Source of the DNA: Mycobacterium paraffinicum
Lineage (GTDB): Bacteria; Actinomycetota; Actinomycetes; Mycobacteriales; Mycobacteriaceae
Length of the DNA stretch: 64,000 bases
Assembly: GCF_001907675.1 (NCBI RefSeq)
Contig: NZ_MPNT01000003.1
Location: forward strand, 62,001 to 126,000
Direction: 5' to 3'
The notes below the pieces were generated by a model, which saw only the letters and a list, made by a program, of their open reading frames with translations, was not told where the DNA came from and did not search any database. The position numbers and the translations under genes were made by a program. Shown here in pieces: positions 1 to 8,441 of the stretch; the first letter of the stretch is position 1, and each line of letters begins with the position of its first letter.

Positions 1-247
1 GTAACACCAACGCGGTGACGGGGGCGACGCCGCGCCGACGTTCCCGCGATCCGTGTCGGCCAGCAACCGCGCTGCAGCCGGGCGCCAGACCGAATGCGAA
101 CCCGCAGGCCACGCCCACTCGGGACCGATGACTGCCATTCCCGGACCCGTCGGATCGGCGACGGCGGCGGGCCCGACTTCTGGCTCGCTCCGGTGGCGCG
201 CCGGTTTTCGTGGTCGTGGAGTCGCCGCGTGGGCACCGACGTAAAAG
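1..247. other. No supported gene
   Basis: This high-GC stretch precedes the stop codon of the first recognisable gene. Short open frames cross it on the plus strand, but their translations are rich in Arg, Pro and Ala, show no domain and look like random reading of GC-rich DNA. It may be intergenic or the edge of a gene outside the window. Confidence 0.4.
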
Positions 248-985
248 TCACGGTGATGGAAATGGACTGGCCACCCGCCGGCCGACCAGGTGTGGTTCCC
301 CGGGGGTTTGCGGCTGCTGGTTTTGCGCGCTGCCGTCGATATAGACCTGCTGCATCACAGCCTGCCAGGACTCCATCTCGGGCACCGATCCCCACATGCC
401 CTCGAACAGCCCAACGATCACGGCTCCGTCGTCGGTCAGGGCATAGACGGGTCCACCGAAGTCACGACTGTCGACGGCCACGTCGGCGATGATGAACCGG
501 CCGTCGCTGACGGAGCTGATCGATCCGCACCGCTGGCCGACCGATCGACGAAACTGGCACACCGGCAGCCCCGGCTGCGCACGCAGGCCCGGGGAGGACT
601 TCAGTTGCCGGCCGGTCGGCAACAGATCCGAGGCGGTCACGTCGTGGCCGAGCGCGATGACCTCGTATTCGACGGGCAACATCGCGCGATTCGCGGCGGC
701 GTCGTCGGCGGCCTGGCGGCGGGCGAGCACCACCTTCCCCACCGGGTTTCCGTCATGGTCGGTGACGTCCGTCTCGCCGTTCCCGCATTGACCGCTGGTC
801 ACCGCAACCCGCAACCGGGGCTCGACCAACCCCACCATGCACACCGTGGCGCCTTGGCGAATCTCCATACCGGGAAAGGCAGTGACGGTCGGGGTCGCGC
901 TTGCATGGCCCGGGCAGCCGACCACCGTCACCGCGAACGCAAACGCGATCGCCAGGCGACCGCCCCGCCCGCTGACTACTTCCAT
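248..985 (-). CDS. Secreted trypsin-like pseudoprotease (Rv1815-like)
   Basis: Secreted chymotrypsin-fold protein of about 245 aa, related to M. tuberculosis Rv1815 as I recall that sequence (shared FPGMEIRQ and DVTAS-LLP-G stretches). An N-terminal hydrophobic signal ending near ASA (residue 30) implies export. The catalytic motifs are altered. The His motif usually written TAGHC reads TSGQC (Gln66), and the Ser motif GDSGGP reads RDFGGP (Phe176). The probable Asp position is Glu106. It is therefore probably a non-catalytic binding or decoy protein. I chose the ATG at 985, with GAGGGG about 10 nt upstream and a signal peptide directly after it, over an in-frame start at 1078 that adds 31 unremarkable residues. 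The fold assignment is good and the role is unknown. Confidence 0.75.
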   Translation of the reverse strand: MEVVSGRGGRLAIAFAFAVTVVGCPGHASATPTVTAFPGMEIRQGATVCMVGLVEPRLRVAVTSGQCGNGETDVTDHDGNPVGKVVLARRQAADDAAANRAMLPVEYEVIALGHDVTASDLLPTGRQLKSSPGLRAQPGLPVCQFRRSVGQRCGSISSVSDGRFIIADVAVDSRDFGGPVYALTDDGAVIVGLFEGMWGSVPEMESWQAVMQQVYIDGSAQNQQPQTPGEPHLVGRRVASPFPSP

Positions 986-1108
986 TGGGCGCCACCACCC
1001 CTCACGTCCGTCCGAGGGATCTGTCGGATACGCACTTGAGCCGCGTATACCCGCGGGCGACCCCACCAAACGGCACAAGTCACAGGGTCAACGCGACGAA
1101 ATGGGCGA

Positions 1109-1603
1109 TCACTCCTGGGCAACTGCCAGCTCGCCCTGGAATCGCTGCAGGGCGTCGATCACGGCCCCGAGCACCCGATGCGCTGCCATCAGGTCGGCGT
1201 CGGGCAGCTCCTCGAGGGCGACGCGGCTGTGGGCATCGAGTGGACTGAAGAACGAACGTGCGGTGGCCAGGCCGGATTCGCCATGACGCAGGATGACCTT
1301 GCGCCGGTCGTCGGGGTGGGAATCGCGTCGGATGTGGCCCGAGTCGATCAACCGGTCCACCAGGTAGGTGATCGCCGAACCGGACAACCCCATTCGTTGG
1401 CTGAGGTCCCCCGAGGTCATCGGCCGCCCCGCGGTCTCTGCCACCATGATGTACATCAATGCTCGGAAGTCATTGGGCCGCAACCGATGTAACATCGCAA
1501 ACCGCCGACCGATCTGGTCGGATTCGGTCGATATCTCCCGCAGATCGGCCGAGATCAGCGACTCAAGCGCTTCGCGGCGCAGGCGCTGCTCGTCAGCTTC
1601 CAT
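1109..1603 (-). CDS. MarR-family regulator, CrtR-like, divergent from crtE
   Basis: Winged-helix MarR-family DNA-binding protein of about 164 aa. The recognition-helix region includes SGSAITYLVDRLIDSGHI, followed by a beta-wing with HPDDRRK. It is a clear paralogue of the second MarR gene at 10790. It reads away from the carotenoid operon with two AT-rich palindromes between them. In Corynebacterium glutamicum the MarR protein CrtR sits divergently next to crtE and represses the crt operon until geranylgeranyl diphosphate accumulates. By position, this gene is the likely equivalent and is probably autoregulated from the palindrome 35 bp upstream. The start at 1603 (MEADEQ) is preferred over 1636. 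The ligand is inferred, not shown. Confidence 0.85.
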   Translation of the reverse strand: MEADEQRLRREALESLISADLREISTESDQIGRRFAMLHRLRPNDFRALMYIMVAETAGRPMTSGDLSQRMGLSGSAITYLVDRLIDSGHIRRDSHPDDRRKVILRHGESGLATARSFFSPLDAHSRVALEELPDADLMAAHRVLGAVIDALQRFQGELAVAQE

Positions 1604-1637
1604 AACAAAGTGAGCATATCGGGCGAACCGGCACACA

Positions 1638-1668
1638 GTTCAGTTCGTTAATGGTTAATTAACTGAAA
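1638..1668. promoter_or_regulatory. Candidate MarR operator 1
   Basis: AT-rich imperfect palindrome with outer arms TTCAGTT and AACTGAA and a core of TTAATG then GTTAA. It begins 35 bp upstream of the marR start and stands out from GC-rich surroundings. It aligns base for base with the sites at 1745 and 13795. MarR proteins typically bind such dyads over the promoter of their own gene. Confidence 0.65.
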
Positions 1669-1744
1669 TGGACTTTCGGCGACGGCCGTGCCGGGAGTGC
1701 GAGTGGCCAAGGCGGCAGCACTGCGACTGGCGAACCGAGAGTCA

Positions 1745-1774
1745 TTTCAGTAAATTAATGTTTAAGTTATTGAA
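1745..1774. promoter_or_regulatory. Candidate MarR operator 2 / crt promoter region
   Basis: Second copy of the palindrome, sharing TTTCAGT, ATTAATGTTTAA and TTGAA-type arms with the other two. It matches the idi2-tspO copy at 25 of 30 positions. It lies about 150 bp upstream of the crtE start. The AT-rich core could itself contain the -10 element, which would give the crt transcript a leader of roughly 150 nt. Nothing else gene-like was seen between 1775 and 1912. Confidence 0.65.
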
Positions 1775-1925
1775 GGTGATGGGAAGTCGTCCGAGGCTGG
1801 GAAGGGCCGATCGGAGCGGGATCGCGGCGGCGGAATCGCCGGTTTTCGCCTCCGAACAGCGGTGATCACCGCGTGCGTTTGAGCCGTCTCAGCCTGGGAA
1901 TGCCAAGCCGTCCAGGAGGGAGCGC

Positions 1926-3056
1926 GTGGCCAAGATGGGTGCATTGTCGTTGACGCCCGCCACGGAGTCGCCGGCGGCTGCCGCGGACTGGCCGGGCAGC
2001 GCCCCCTTCGACGAGTGGCGCTCGAGCGTGCGGTACGGCGTCCTCGCGCTGCTCGGGCACTTCGTCGAACCCCGACGCTCCCAGTTGGACGACACTCGCG
2101 TCGACGCCGCCGGCGACATCCTGATGGCGTTCGCCTCGGGCGGCAAGTGCCTGCGGTCGACGTTCATGTACCTGGGATGGCTCTGCGGTGCCGCGCCCGG
2201 CGAGGCGGCGCTGCGGGCAGCGGCCAGTTTCGAGCTGCTGCACGTGTTCGCGCTGCTGCAGGACGACGTCATGGACGGTTCGGCCGAACGGCGGGGGCGT
2301 CCGTCGGCGCACCTGCAATTCGCCCAATGGCACCGCGAACGCGGGTTATCCGGCTCGTCAGCGCGGTTCGGTGAGTCGGCCGCCATCCTGCTGGGTGACC
2401 TCTGCCTGATCTGGTCGGAGCAGATGCTGCGCGAGAGCGGTGTCGATGCCCGGCGGTTGCAGCGGGCCTGGCCCCGCTACGACACCATGCGCACCGAGCT
2501 TGCGTTGGGTCAGTTCGCCGACCTGACCAGCGATGTGCGGCGCATGCCCACCCTGGACGCCGTGCTGGACGTCGCCCGGCGCAAGTCGGGCAACTACACG
2601 GTGCGGCGGCCGTTGGAGATCGGCGCGGCAATGTCCGATTGCGACGACCGGACGCTGAGCCGACTCGGCCGCTACGGCGCCGCCATCGGAGAAGCCTTCC
2701 AGCTTCGCGACGACGTGCTCGGCGTCTTCGGCTCACCGGCGATCACCGGGAAGCCGGCTGCCGGAGACCTCTTGGAGCGCAAGGCAACCAGCGTCGTGGT
2801 GGCCGCTCACCAGCTGGCCGATCCGCGCACCCGGACCGAACTGACCGAGCTGATGAACGGCCAGTCCCTTGACGACGACGCGCTCGCCGGGTGCAAAGCG
2901 CTGATCGCGGCGACGGGGGCGGTCCAGATGATCGAGCAGATGATCACCGACCGGGTCGCGGCCGCGCGCGAACACCTCGACGGCACATCGATCGACGAAC
3001 CCGTTCGCGCCGCGCTGGCCGAAATGGCGGCCGCCTGCACGGATCGCGCCGAATGA
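1926..3056 (+). CDS. crtE: Geranylgeranyl diphosphate synthase
   Basis: Trans-isoprenyl diphosphate synthase of 376 aa making the C20 precursor GGPP for phytoene synthesis. The first aspartate-rich motif is DDVMD (residues 113-117) and the second region reads RDDVLG (near residue 261). The GGKCLRS motif (71-78) matches the diphosphate-binding GKR-type segment. The GTG start at 1926 is set by GGAGGG five bases upstream (1915-1920). It is the first gene of the carotenoid operon, with crtI 27 nt downstream. Regulation is probably by the divergent MarR protein through the sites at 1638 and 1745. The family is certain, and the C20 product is inferred from context. Confidence 0.93.
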   Translation: MAKMGALSLTPATESPAAAADWPGSAPFDEWRSSVRYGVLALLGHFVEPRRSQLDDTRVDAAGDILMAFASGGKCLRSTFMYLGWLCGAAPGEAALRAAASFELLHVFALLQDDVMDGSAERRGRPSAHLQFAQWHRERGLSGSSARFGESAAILLGDLCLIWSEQMLRESGVDARRLQRAWPRYDTMRTELALGQFADLTSDVRRMPTLDAVLDVARRKSGNYTVRRPLEIGAAMSDCDDRTLSRLGRYGAAIGEAFQLRDDVLGVFGSPAITGKPAAGDLLERKATSVVVAAHQLADPRTRTELTELMNGQSLDDDALAGCKALIAATGAVQMIEQMITDRVAAAREHLDGTSIDEPVRAALAEMAAACTDRAE

Positions 3057-3083
3057 GCAGCACAAATTTGGGAGCATGCTGAT

Positions 3084-4616
3084 ATGCGGACCGTCGAAGG
3101 ACGCAGCGAGCGCGTAGTGGTGATCGGGGCCGGCCTCGCCGGCCTGTCCGCCGCGCTGCACCTGGCCGGCCGGGGGCGCACGGTCACCGTGATCGAGCGC
3201 CACCCCTGGCCGGGCGGGCGCGCCGGCCGCCTCGACATCGACGGCTACCGCATCGACACCGGGCCGACGGTGCTGACGATGCCGGACATCATCGACGAGA
3301 CGTTCGCGGCCGCGGGCCAGAGCCGGTCGGGCCGACTGGAGTTGCTGCCGCTTGACCCTGCCTACCGGGCGGTGTTCGCCGACGGCAGCGCGATCGACGT
3401 GCACACCGACGCGGACCGGATGACCACCGCCATTGAAGAGTTCGCTGGCTTCGGGCAGGCAGCGGGCTACCGGCGGCTGCGCGAGTGGCTGCAGCGGTTG
3501 TACAGGATCGAATTCGACGGGTTCATTGCCGCCAACTTCGACTCCCCGCTGTCGTTGCTGACGCCGCAGCTGGCGCGGCTGGCCGCGATCGGCGGCTTCC
3601 GCAAGTGGGATCGAGTGGTCAAGCGGCATATCAGCGACCCTCGGCTGCAGCGGGTCTTCACGTTCCAATCCCTGTACGCGGGCGTGGCGCCGCAAAACGC
3701 CCTGGCCGTGTACGCGGTCATCGCCTACATGGACACCGTCGCGGGCGTGTTCTTCCCGCGCGGCGGCGTACGCGCCCTGCCCGACGCGCTGGCTGCCGCC
3801 GCCGCCGATGCGGGGGTCGAATTCCGTTACGACGCCACGGTTACCGGGCTCGACCGCGCCGCCGGACGGGTCAGGGCCGTGCTGACGGACCGCCTGGACC
3901 CCATCACGTGCGACGCGGTGGTATTGACCACCGAACTGCCGCAGACCTACGAACTGTTGGGCCGCACACCGCGTCGCCCGATGCGGCTGCGCCCGGCGCC
4001 GTCGGCGGTCGTGGCCCACCTGGGCTGCCGCCGTGTCGCTTCCGACGCGGCGCACCACACGATCCTGTTCGGTGATTCCTGGGATCAGACCTTCACCGAC
4101 ATCATCCGCGATGGCCGCATGATGCAGGATCCCTCGCTGCTGGTCACCCGCCCCACGGCGAGCGACCCGACCCTGGCCCCGGACGGGCACGACCTGCTCT
4201 ACGTGCTCGCCCCGGCGCCGAATCTGGACCGCGGGACCATCGACTGGGACGCCGTCGGCGGGCGGTACGTCGACAACCTCATCGACGACGTCGCGGCGCG
4301 GCTGCTGCCCGGGTTGCGCGGGGGCGCAACGGTATTGGACGCCGTCACGCCCGCCGACTGGGCGCGGCAGGGCATGGCCGCGGGCAGCCCCTTCGCGCTG
4401 GCCCACACTTTCGCACAGACGGGCCCGTTCCGGCCGGGCAATATGGTGCGCGGCGTCGAAAACGCGGTGCTCGCCGGGTCGTCGACGGTGCCCGGCGTCG
4501 GTGTCCCCACCACGCTGATCTCGGGTCGGCTTGCCGCCGACCGCATCACCGGCCCCAGCGCCGGCCGAGCCAACCGGATGACGACGCATCACGACATGAG
4601 GGCCGGGCTGACATGA
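3084..4616 (+). CDS. crtI: Phytoene desaturase
   Basis: FAD-dependent CrtI-type desaturase of 510 aa that would convert colourless phytoene to red lycopene. The N-terminal dinucleotide-binding motif GAGLAGLSAALHLAGRG (about residues 15-31) is followed by the ERHPWPGGRAG segment. Near the C-terminus, GSSTVPGVGVPTTLISGRLAA is the typical bacterial carotenoid dehydrogenase signature. The length matches the family. The ATG at 3084 follows a GGAG element. The gene ends in an ATGA overlap with crtB, so the two are translationally coupled. Confidence 0.95.
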   Translation: MRTVEGRSERVVVIGAGLAGLSAALHLAGRGRTVTVIERHPWPGGRAGRLDIDGYRIDTGPTVLTMPDIIDETFAAAGQSRSGRLELLPLDPAYRAVFADGSAIDVHTDADRMTTAIEEFAGFGQAAGYRRLREWLQRLYRIEFDGFIAANFDSPLSLLTPQLARLAAIGGFRKWDRVVKRHISDPRLQRVFTFQSLYAGVAPQNALAVYAVIAYMDTVAGVFFPRGGVRALPDALAAAAADAGVEFRYDATVTGLDRAAGRVRAVLTDRLDPITCDAVVLTTELPQTYELLGRTPRRPMRLRPAPSAVVAHLGCRRVASDAAHHTILFGDSWDQTFTDIIRDGRMMQDPSLLVTRPTASDPTLAPDGHDLLYVLAPAPNLDRGTIDWDAVGGRYVDNLIDDVAARLLPGLRGGATVLDAVTPADWARQGMAAGSPFALAHTFAQTGPFRPGNMVRGVENAVLAGSSTVPGVGVPTTLISGRLAADRITGPSAGRANRMTTHHDMRAGLT

Positions 4617-5569
4617 TTCGCAGCGAACTGGACGCGGCCGGAATCGACGATCCGCGCCTGCGCGAGGGCTATCGGCGCTGCCGCGAACTCAACGCCGCGC
4701 ACGGCCGCACCTTCTTCTTGGCCACCCGCCTGCTGGCGCCCGACCAACGTCCGGCGGTGCACGCCCTCTACGGTTTCGCGCGCTATGCCGACGACATCCT
4801 CGATGACCTCGACCCGGGGTTGAGCGCCGACGTCCGCGGCGTGCGGCTACAGCAACTGGCCGACCAATTCTTCTCCGGCGGAACCCACCTCGACGACCCC
4901 GTACTCGCGGCGGTCACCCACACCGCCCGCCGTTACCGCATCGGCACCGAGCTGTTCGACGACTTCCTGACCTCGATGCGGATGGACCTGACGGTCACCG
5001 ACTACCCCGACCGCGGGGCGCTCAACCTCTACATGCGCGGATCCGCCGAAGCCATTGGCCTGCAAGTGCTTCCGGTCTTGGGCACCGTGGCGCCGGTCGA
5101 GGAGACCGCACCCTACGCCGCGGCGCTCGGCAGGGCGTTTCAGCTCACCAACTTCCTGCGCGACGTCGACGAAGACCTGCTGCGGCAGCGGGTCTACCTG
5201 CCGGCCGACGAACTCGCGGCGCACGGTGTCGATCGGGAGCTGCTGACCTGGTGTCACCGGAATCGCCGCACTCACCCGCGGGTGCGCGACGCGCTGGCCG
5301 CCCAGCACGAGATCGCCCGTGATACTTACCGTTTCGCGGCCATCGGCATCCCCATGCTGAGCCCGCGCTCGCAACCGTGCGTGGCGACCGCGGCGGCGCT
5401 GTACGCCGAAATCCTGGACCGCATCGAGGAGAGCGACTTCGCGGTGTTCAGTCATCGGGCCACGGTCGGCAGAGCGCGACGACTGCACGTCGCCGGGATC
5501 GGGCTGATACGGTCGTGGCGGGCGCGCAATGGTTCGCCCGGCGTTTCAGATGCCACGGGGGCCGCATGA
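4613..5569 (+). CDS. crtB: Phytoene synthase
   Basis: Squalene/phytoene synthase family protein of 318 aa that condenses two GGPP to phytoene, the committed step. The two Mg-diphosphate-binding motifs are visible: DDILD at residues 60-64 and RDVDED near residue 183. The segment GRAFQLTNFLRDV is characteristic of the family. It overlaps crtI at its 5' end and crtYc at its 3' end, each by four bases (ATGA). Confidence 0.95.
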   Translation: MIRSELDAAGIDDPRLREGYRRCRELNAAHGRTFFLATRLLAPDQRPAVHALYGFARYADDILDDLDPGLSADVRGVRLQQLADQFFSGGTHLDDPVLAAVTHTARRYRIGTELFDDFLTSMRMDLTVTDYPDRGALNLYMRGSAEAIGLQVLPVLGTVAPVEETAPYAAALGRAFQLTNFLRDVDEDLLRQRVYLPADELAAHGVDRELLTWCHRNRRTHPRVRDALAAQHEIARDTYRFAAIGIPMLSPRSQPCVATAAALYAEILDRIEESDFAVFSHRATVGRARRLHVAGIGLIRSWRARNGSPGVSDATGAA

Positions 5570-5889
5570 GCGATCGCTGGCAATATCTTCTGGTCCTGGC
5601 CGCCTGCCTGGCGATCACCGCGCCCTTGGAGTTCTTCGGACCCGGCGTCTACCGGCAGTGGCGGCGGCTGGTGAAGGCCGTCTTCCCCGTGGCCGTGGCG
5701 TTTCTGCTGTGGGACGAGATCGCCATCGCCGCGCACGTGTGGACGTACAACGGCGCGTATATCACCGGCCTGGACATCCCGTTCCGGGTGCCGATCGAAG
5801 AGGTGCTGTTCTTCGTCGTCATTCCGATCTGTGCGCTGCTCACCTACAACGCCGTCAGCACGATCCTGGACAGGGTCAACCGGCGGTGA
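5566..5889 (+). CDS. crtYc: Lycopene cyclase subunit, CarR-type
   Basis: Small membrane protein of 107 aa with about three hydrophobic helices and the lycopene cyclase domain motif PIEEVLFF (residues about 75-82). In actinobacteria the beta-cyclase is split into two small subunits, CrtYc and CrtYd, which together convert lycopene to beta-carotene. The start at 5566 is chosen because it forms an ATGA overlap with crtB. Upstream in-frame starts would run deep into crtB. The gene ends in a GTGA overlap with crtYd. Confidence 0.92.
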   Translation: MSDRWQYLLVLAACLAITAPLEFFGPGVYRQWRRLVKAVFPVAVAFLLWDEIAIAAHVWTYNGAYITGLDIPFRVPIEEVLFFVVIPICALLTYNAVSTILDRVNRR

Positions 5890-6197
5890 ACGGCCTGGGT
5901 TATACCGTTCCGGCCGTGGCGTCGGTATTCGCCGTCTGCGCAGTGGAATTGGTGGTCCTGCGCACCGGGCTCTTCCGGCGACCGGCCTACTGGCTGTCGA
6001 TGCTGATCATTCTCGGGTTCCAGGTTCCGGTCGACGGGTGGCTGACCAAGCTCAGCTCCCCCATCGTCAGCTACGACCCTCGCCACATCACCGGCCTGCG
6101 CTTCCCGTTCGACATCCCGGTCGAGGATTTCTTGTTCGGCTTCGCACTGGCCACCGCGGTGCTGCTGGGATGGGAACGCCAACGTGCGCGTCGGTGA
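5886..6197 (+). CDS. crtYd: Lycopene cyclase subunit, second half
   Basis: Membrane protein of 103 aa, partner of the preceding cyclase subunit. It repeats the domain pattern with PVEDFLFGFAL near residues 77-87 and three predicted membrane helices, including PAYWLSMLIILGF. The GTG start at 5886 overlaps the crtYc stop codon. The 3' end overlaps the methyltransferase gene by 14 bp. Both subunits are needed for cyclisation in characterised systems, so the pair is expected to make beta-rings. Confidence 0.92.
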   Translation: MNGLGYTVPAVASVFAVCAVELVVLRTGLFRRPAYWLSMLIILGFQVPVDGWLTKLSSPIVSYDPRHITGLRFPFDIPVEDFLFGFALATAVLLGWERQRARR

Positions 6198-6909
6198 AGC
6201 TCGCCCGAACCCCGGCGAACTGTCGGCCGCCTTCGATGCCGGAGCGCCGGCATACGACCGGCTGGTGGACGCCAGCCCCGGCTATCACAAGCAACTGCTG
6301 CTCTCCGCCCGCCGCATGCGAATACGCGACCGCGGCAAGGGCTTACGGCTGCTCGACGCCGGGTGCGGCACCGGCGCGTCGACGGCCGCGCTGCTGGCCG
6401 TCGCCCCCGAGGCCGAGATCGTCGCCGTCGACGCCTCGCGCGGCATGCTCGACGCCGCGGCGGCGAAGGACTGGCCCCCATCGGTGCGGTTCGTGCACAC
6501 CCCCGTCGAGCAGCTGGCCGAGCACGGAATCACCGGGCCGTTCGACGGAATCCTGGCCGCCTACCTGATCCGCAACCTCGCCGACCGGGACGGCCAATTG
6601 CGGAAACTTCGGACGATGCTGCGACCCGGTGCCACGCTCGCGGTGCATGAGTACTCGGTGCGCGACTCCCCCACCGCGACCCGCATCTGGCACGCCGTGT
6701 GCTGGGCCATCATCATTCCCGCCGGATGGTGGCGCACCCGCGACGCGACGCTCTACCGCTATCTGTGGCGCAGCGTGCTGGAGTTCGACGGCGCGGCCCG
6801 ATTCCGGGAGCGGCTCGCCGACGCGGGCTTCACCGCGGTGCACAGCGAGACGATGCCCGGCTGGGAGGCCAACATCGTGCACACCTTCCTGGCGGACGCG
6901 CCGCTATGA
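6184..6909 (+). CDS. SAM-dependent methyltransferase of the crt operon
   Basis: Class I methyltransferase of 241 aa with the SAM-binding motif LLDAGCGTGAS near residues 55-66 and the acidic VDASRGML at the end of strand 2. It is embedded in the carotenoid operon with overlaps on both sides (14 bp with crtYd, ATGA with crtU). Methyltransferases also occur in actinobacterial isorenieratene clusters (for example crtT in Streptomyces). The substrate is unknown. A hydroxylated or carboxylated carotenoid is possible, but a quinone-type substrate cannot be excluded. Confidence 0.8.
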   Translation: MRVGEARPNPGELSAAFDAGAPAYDRLVDASPGYHKQLLLSARRMRIRDRGKGLRLLDAGCGTGASTAALLAVAPEAEIVAVDASRGMLDAAAAKDWPPSVRFVHTPVEQLAEHGITGPFDGILAAYLIRNLADRDGQLRKLRTMLRPGATLAVHEYSVRDSPTATRIWHAVCWAIIIPAGWWRTRDATLYRYLWRSVLEFDGAARFRERLADAGFTAVHSETMPGWEANIVHTFLADAPL

Positions 6910-8441
6910 GTGTCCTCGCCACCGACCGCCGCCGCGAAACAGTCCCCGCGCCAACCGGATTGCCGGATGCCAGCGCGCTGACGTCGCGACCCCGGGTCGT
7001 CGTCGTGGGCGGCGGCATCGCGGGGCTGGCCGCCGCCACCGGCCTGGCCGAACGCGGCGTCGCCGTCGCCGTGATCGAGCGGGAGGAATACCTCGGCGGC
7101 CGGGTGGGCGGCTGGACCGAGCGTGAAGACGGGACCGACCTCGCGATGAATCGGGGCTTCCACGCGTTCTTCCGGCAGTACTACAACCTGCGCGCCCTGC
7201 TCCGCCGCATCGAACCCCAGCTGCGAATGCTCACGCCCGTCGACGACTATCCGCTCATCGACGGTGCGGGCCGGCGCGACACCTTCCGGGGGCTGCCGCA
7301 CACCCCACCGTGGAACGCGGTGGCGTTCGCCGCCCGCAGCCCGACGTTCCGGCTTCGCGACTTCCTCCAGATCGACGCTCGCGCCGCCGCGCCGCTCGCC
7401 GCGGTGTCCGTGCCCGGAATCTACGAACGCCTCGATCACTTCGACGCCGCGACGTTCCTCAAGAGCATCCGATTCCCGGAGGCGGCAAGGCATCTGGCGT
7501 TCGAGGTGTTCTCCCGCAGCTTCTTCGCCGACCCCGCCAAACTCTCCGCGGCCGAGTTGGCGGCCATGTTCCACATCTACTTCCTCGGCTCGTCCGAAGG
7601 CCTGATCTTCGACGTCCCCACGTCCAACTACGACACCGCCCTGTGGGGGCCGCTGCGCGGCTACCTCGAGGGCCGCGGCGTGCGGTTTCTGCTCGGCACC
7701 AGCGCCTCTCGGGTCGAGACCGGGCCGGCGGAGCCGTTTCGGGTGCACACGGATTCGGGCGGTCACCTGGACGCGGACGCCGTGGTGCTGGCCACCGACG
7801 TGGCCGGCCTGCAGCGTGTCGTGGGCGCGTCGACCGGCCTGGCCGCCGACGACTGGCGCGCCCAGATCGCGCGGCTGCGGACCGCCCCGCCGTTCGCCGT
7901 CCATCGGCTGTGGCTCGATCGCCCCGTCGCGGCGCGGCGGCCGGCGTTCCTGGGCACGGCCGGCCACGAGCCACTGGACAACATCAGCGTGTTGGAGCGC
8001 TACGAACGCCAGGCCGCCGAGTGGTCGCTTGCGCACCACGGGTCGGTCGTCGAACTGCATTCCTACGCCCTCGACGCCGCGCCCTCCCGCGCGGCGGCGC
8101 TGCGCCAGCTGCACGAGGTGTATCCGGAAACCGCGGCGGCGCAGATCGTTTGCGAGCGACTGCTGCATCGCAGCGATTGCCCGCTGTTTGCGCCCGGCTC
8201 CTATGCGGACCGCCCGGCGGTGGTCACTCCCCAGCCGTGCCTACTGTTGGCCGGCGACGCCGTCCGCGTCGACTTGCCGGTCGCGCTGATGGAGCGCGCC
8301 GCCACCACGGGTTGGTGCGCCGCGAACCATTTGCTGAGAAGATGGGGACTGGGCGGCCACCCGTTGGTCACCGTACCCACCCGGGGCCGGTCGGCCCTGT
8401 TGCGATGGCTCGCCACCCGCGAAGGATCCACCCGACGATGA
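6906..8441 (+). CDS. crtU: Carotene desaturase/methyltransferase (isorenieratene synthase type)
   Basis: FAD-dependent amine-oxidase-fold protein of 511 aa. It has VVVVGGGIAGLAAATGLAERG near residues 31-51 and a C-terminal flavin-binding segment LLLAGDAVRVDLPVALMERA. Proteins of this type in actinobacterial crt clusters turn beta-rings into aromatic phi-rings, giving isorenieratene (leprotene). The start at 6906 gives an ATGA overlap with the methyltransferase. A frame continuing upstream to 6699 is read-through of that gene. The assignment rests on family resemblance plus operon context. A different FAD carotenoid desaturase is the main alternative. Confidence 0.82.
   Translation: MSVLATDRRRETVPAPTGLPDASALTSRPRVVVVGGGIAGLAAATGLAERGVAVAVIEREEYLGGRVGGWTEREDGTDLAMNRGFHAFFRQYYNLRALLRRIEPQLRMLTPVDDYPLIDGAGRRDTFRGLPHTPPWNAVAFAARSPTFRLRDFLQIDARAAAPLAAVSVPGIYERLDHFDAATFLKSIRFPEAARHLAFEVFSRSFFADPAKLSAAELAAMFHIYFLGSSEGLIFDVPTSNYDTALWGPLRGYLEGRGVRFLLGTSASRVETGPAEPFRVHTDSGGHLDADAVVLATDVAGLQRVVGASTGLAADDWRAQIARLRTAPPFAVHRLWLDRPVAARRPAFLGTAGHEPLDNISVLERYERQAAEWSLAHHGSVVELHSYALDAAPSRAAALRQLHEVYPETAAAQIVCERLLHRSDCPLFAPGSYADRPAVVTPQPCLLLAGDAVRVDLPVALMERAATTGWCAANHLLRRWGLGGHPLVTVPTRGRSALLRWLATREGSTRR

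Noticed and set aside
53..492. Short plus-strand frames at the window start
   Set aside because: They overlap the pseudoprotease gene antisense or lack any motif, ribosome site or plausible composition.
1861..1870. GGTGATCACC palindrome upstream of crtE
   Set aside because: A 10-bp perfect dyad is expected by chance in this much GC-rich DNA and has no second copy near the other island genes.
2733..4592. A 619-codon open frame antisense to crtI and the end of crtE
   Set aside because: It is a mirror of high-GC coding DNA: the translation is Arg/Gly/Val/His-rich without domains, while the opposite strand encodes clear enzymes.
6759..8168. A 469-codon antisense frame over crtU
   Set aside because: Same mirror effect; no start site, motif or operon support.
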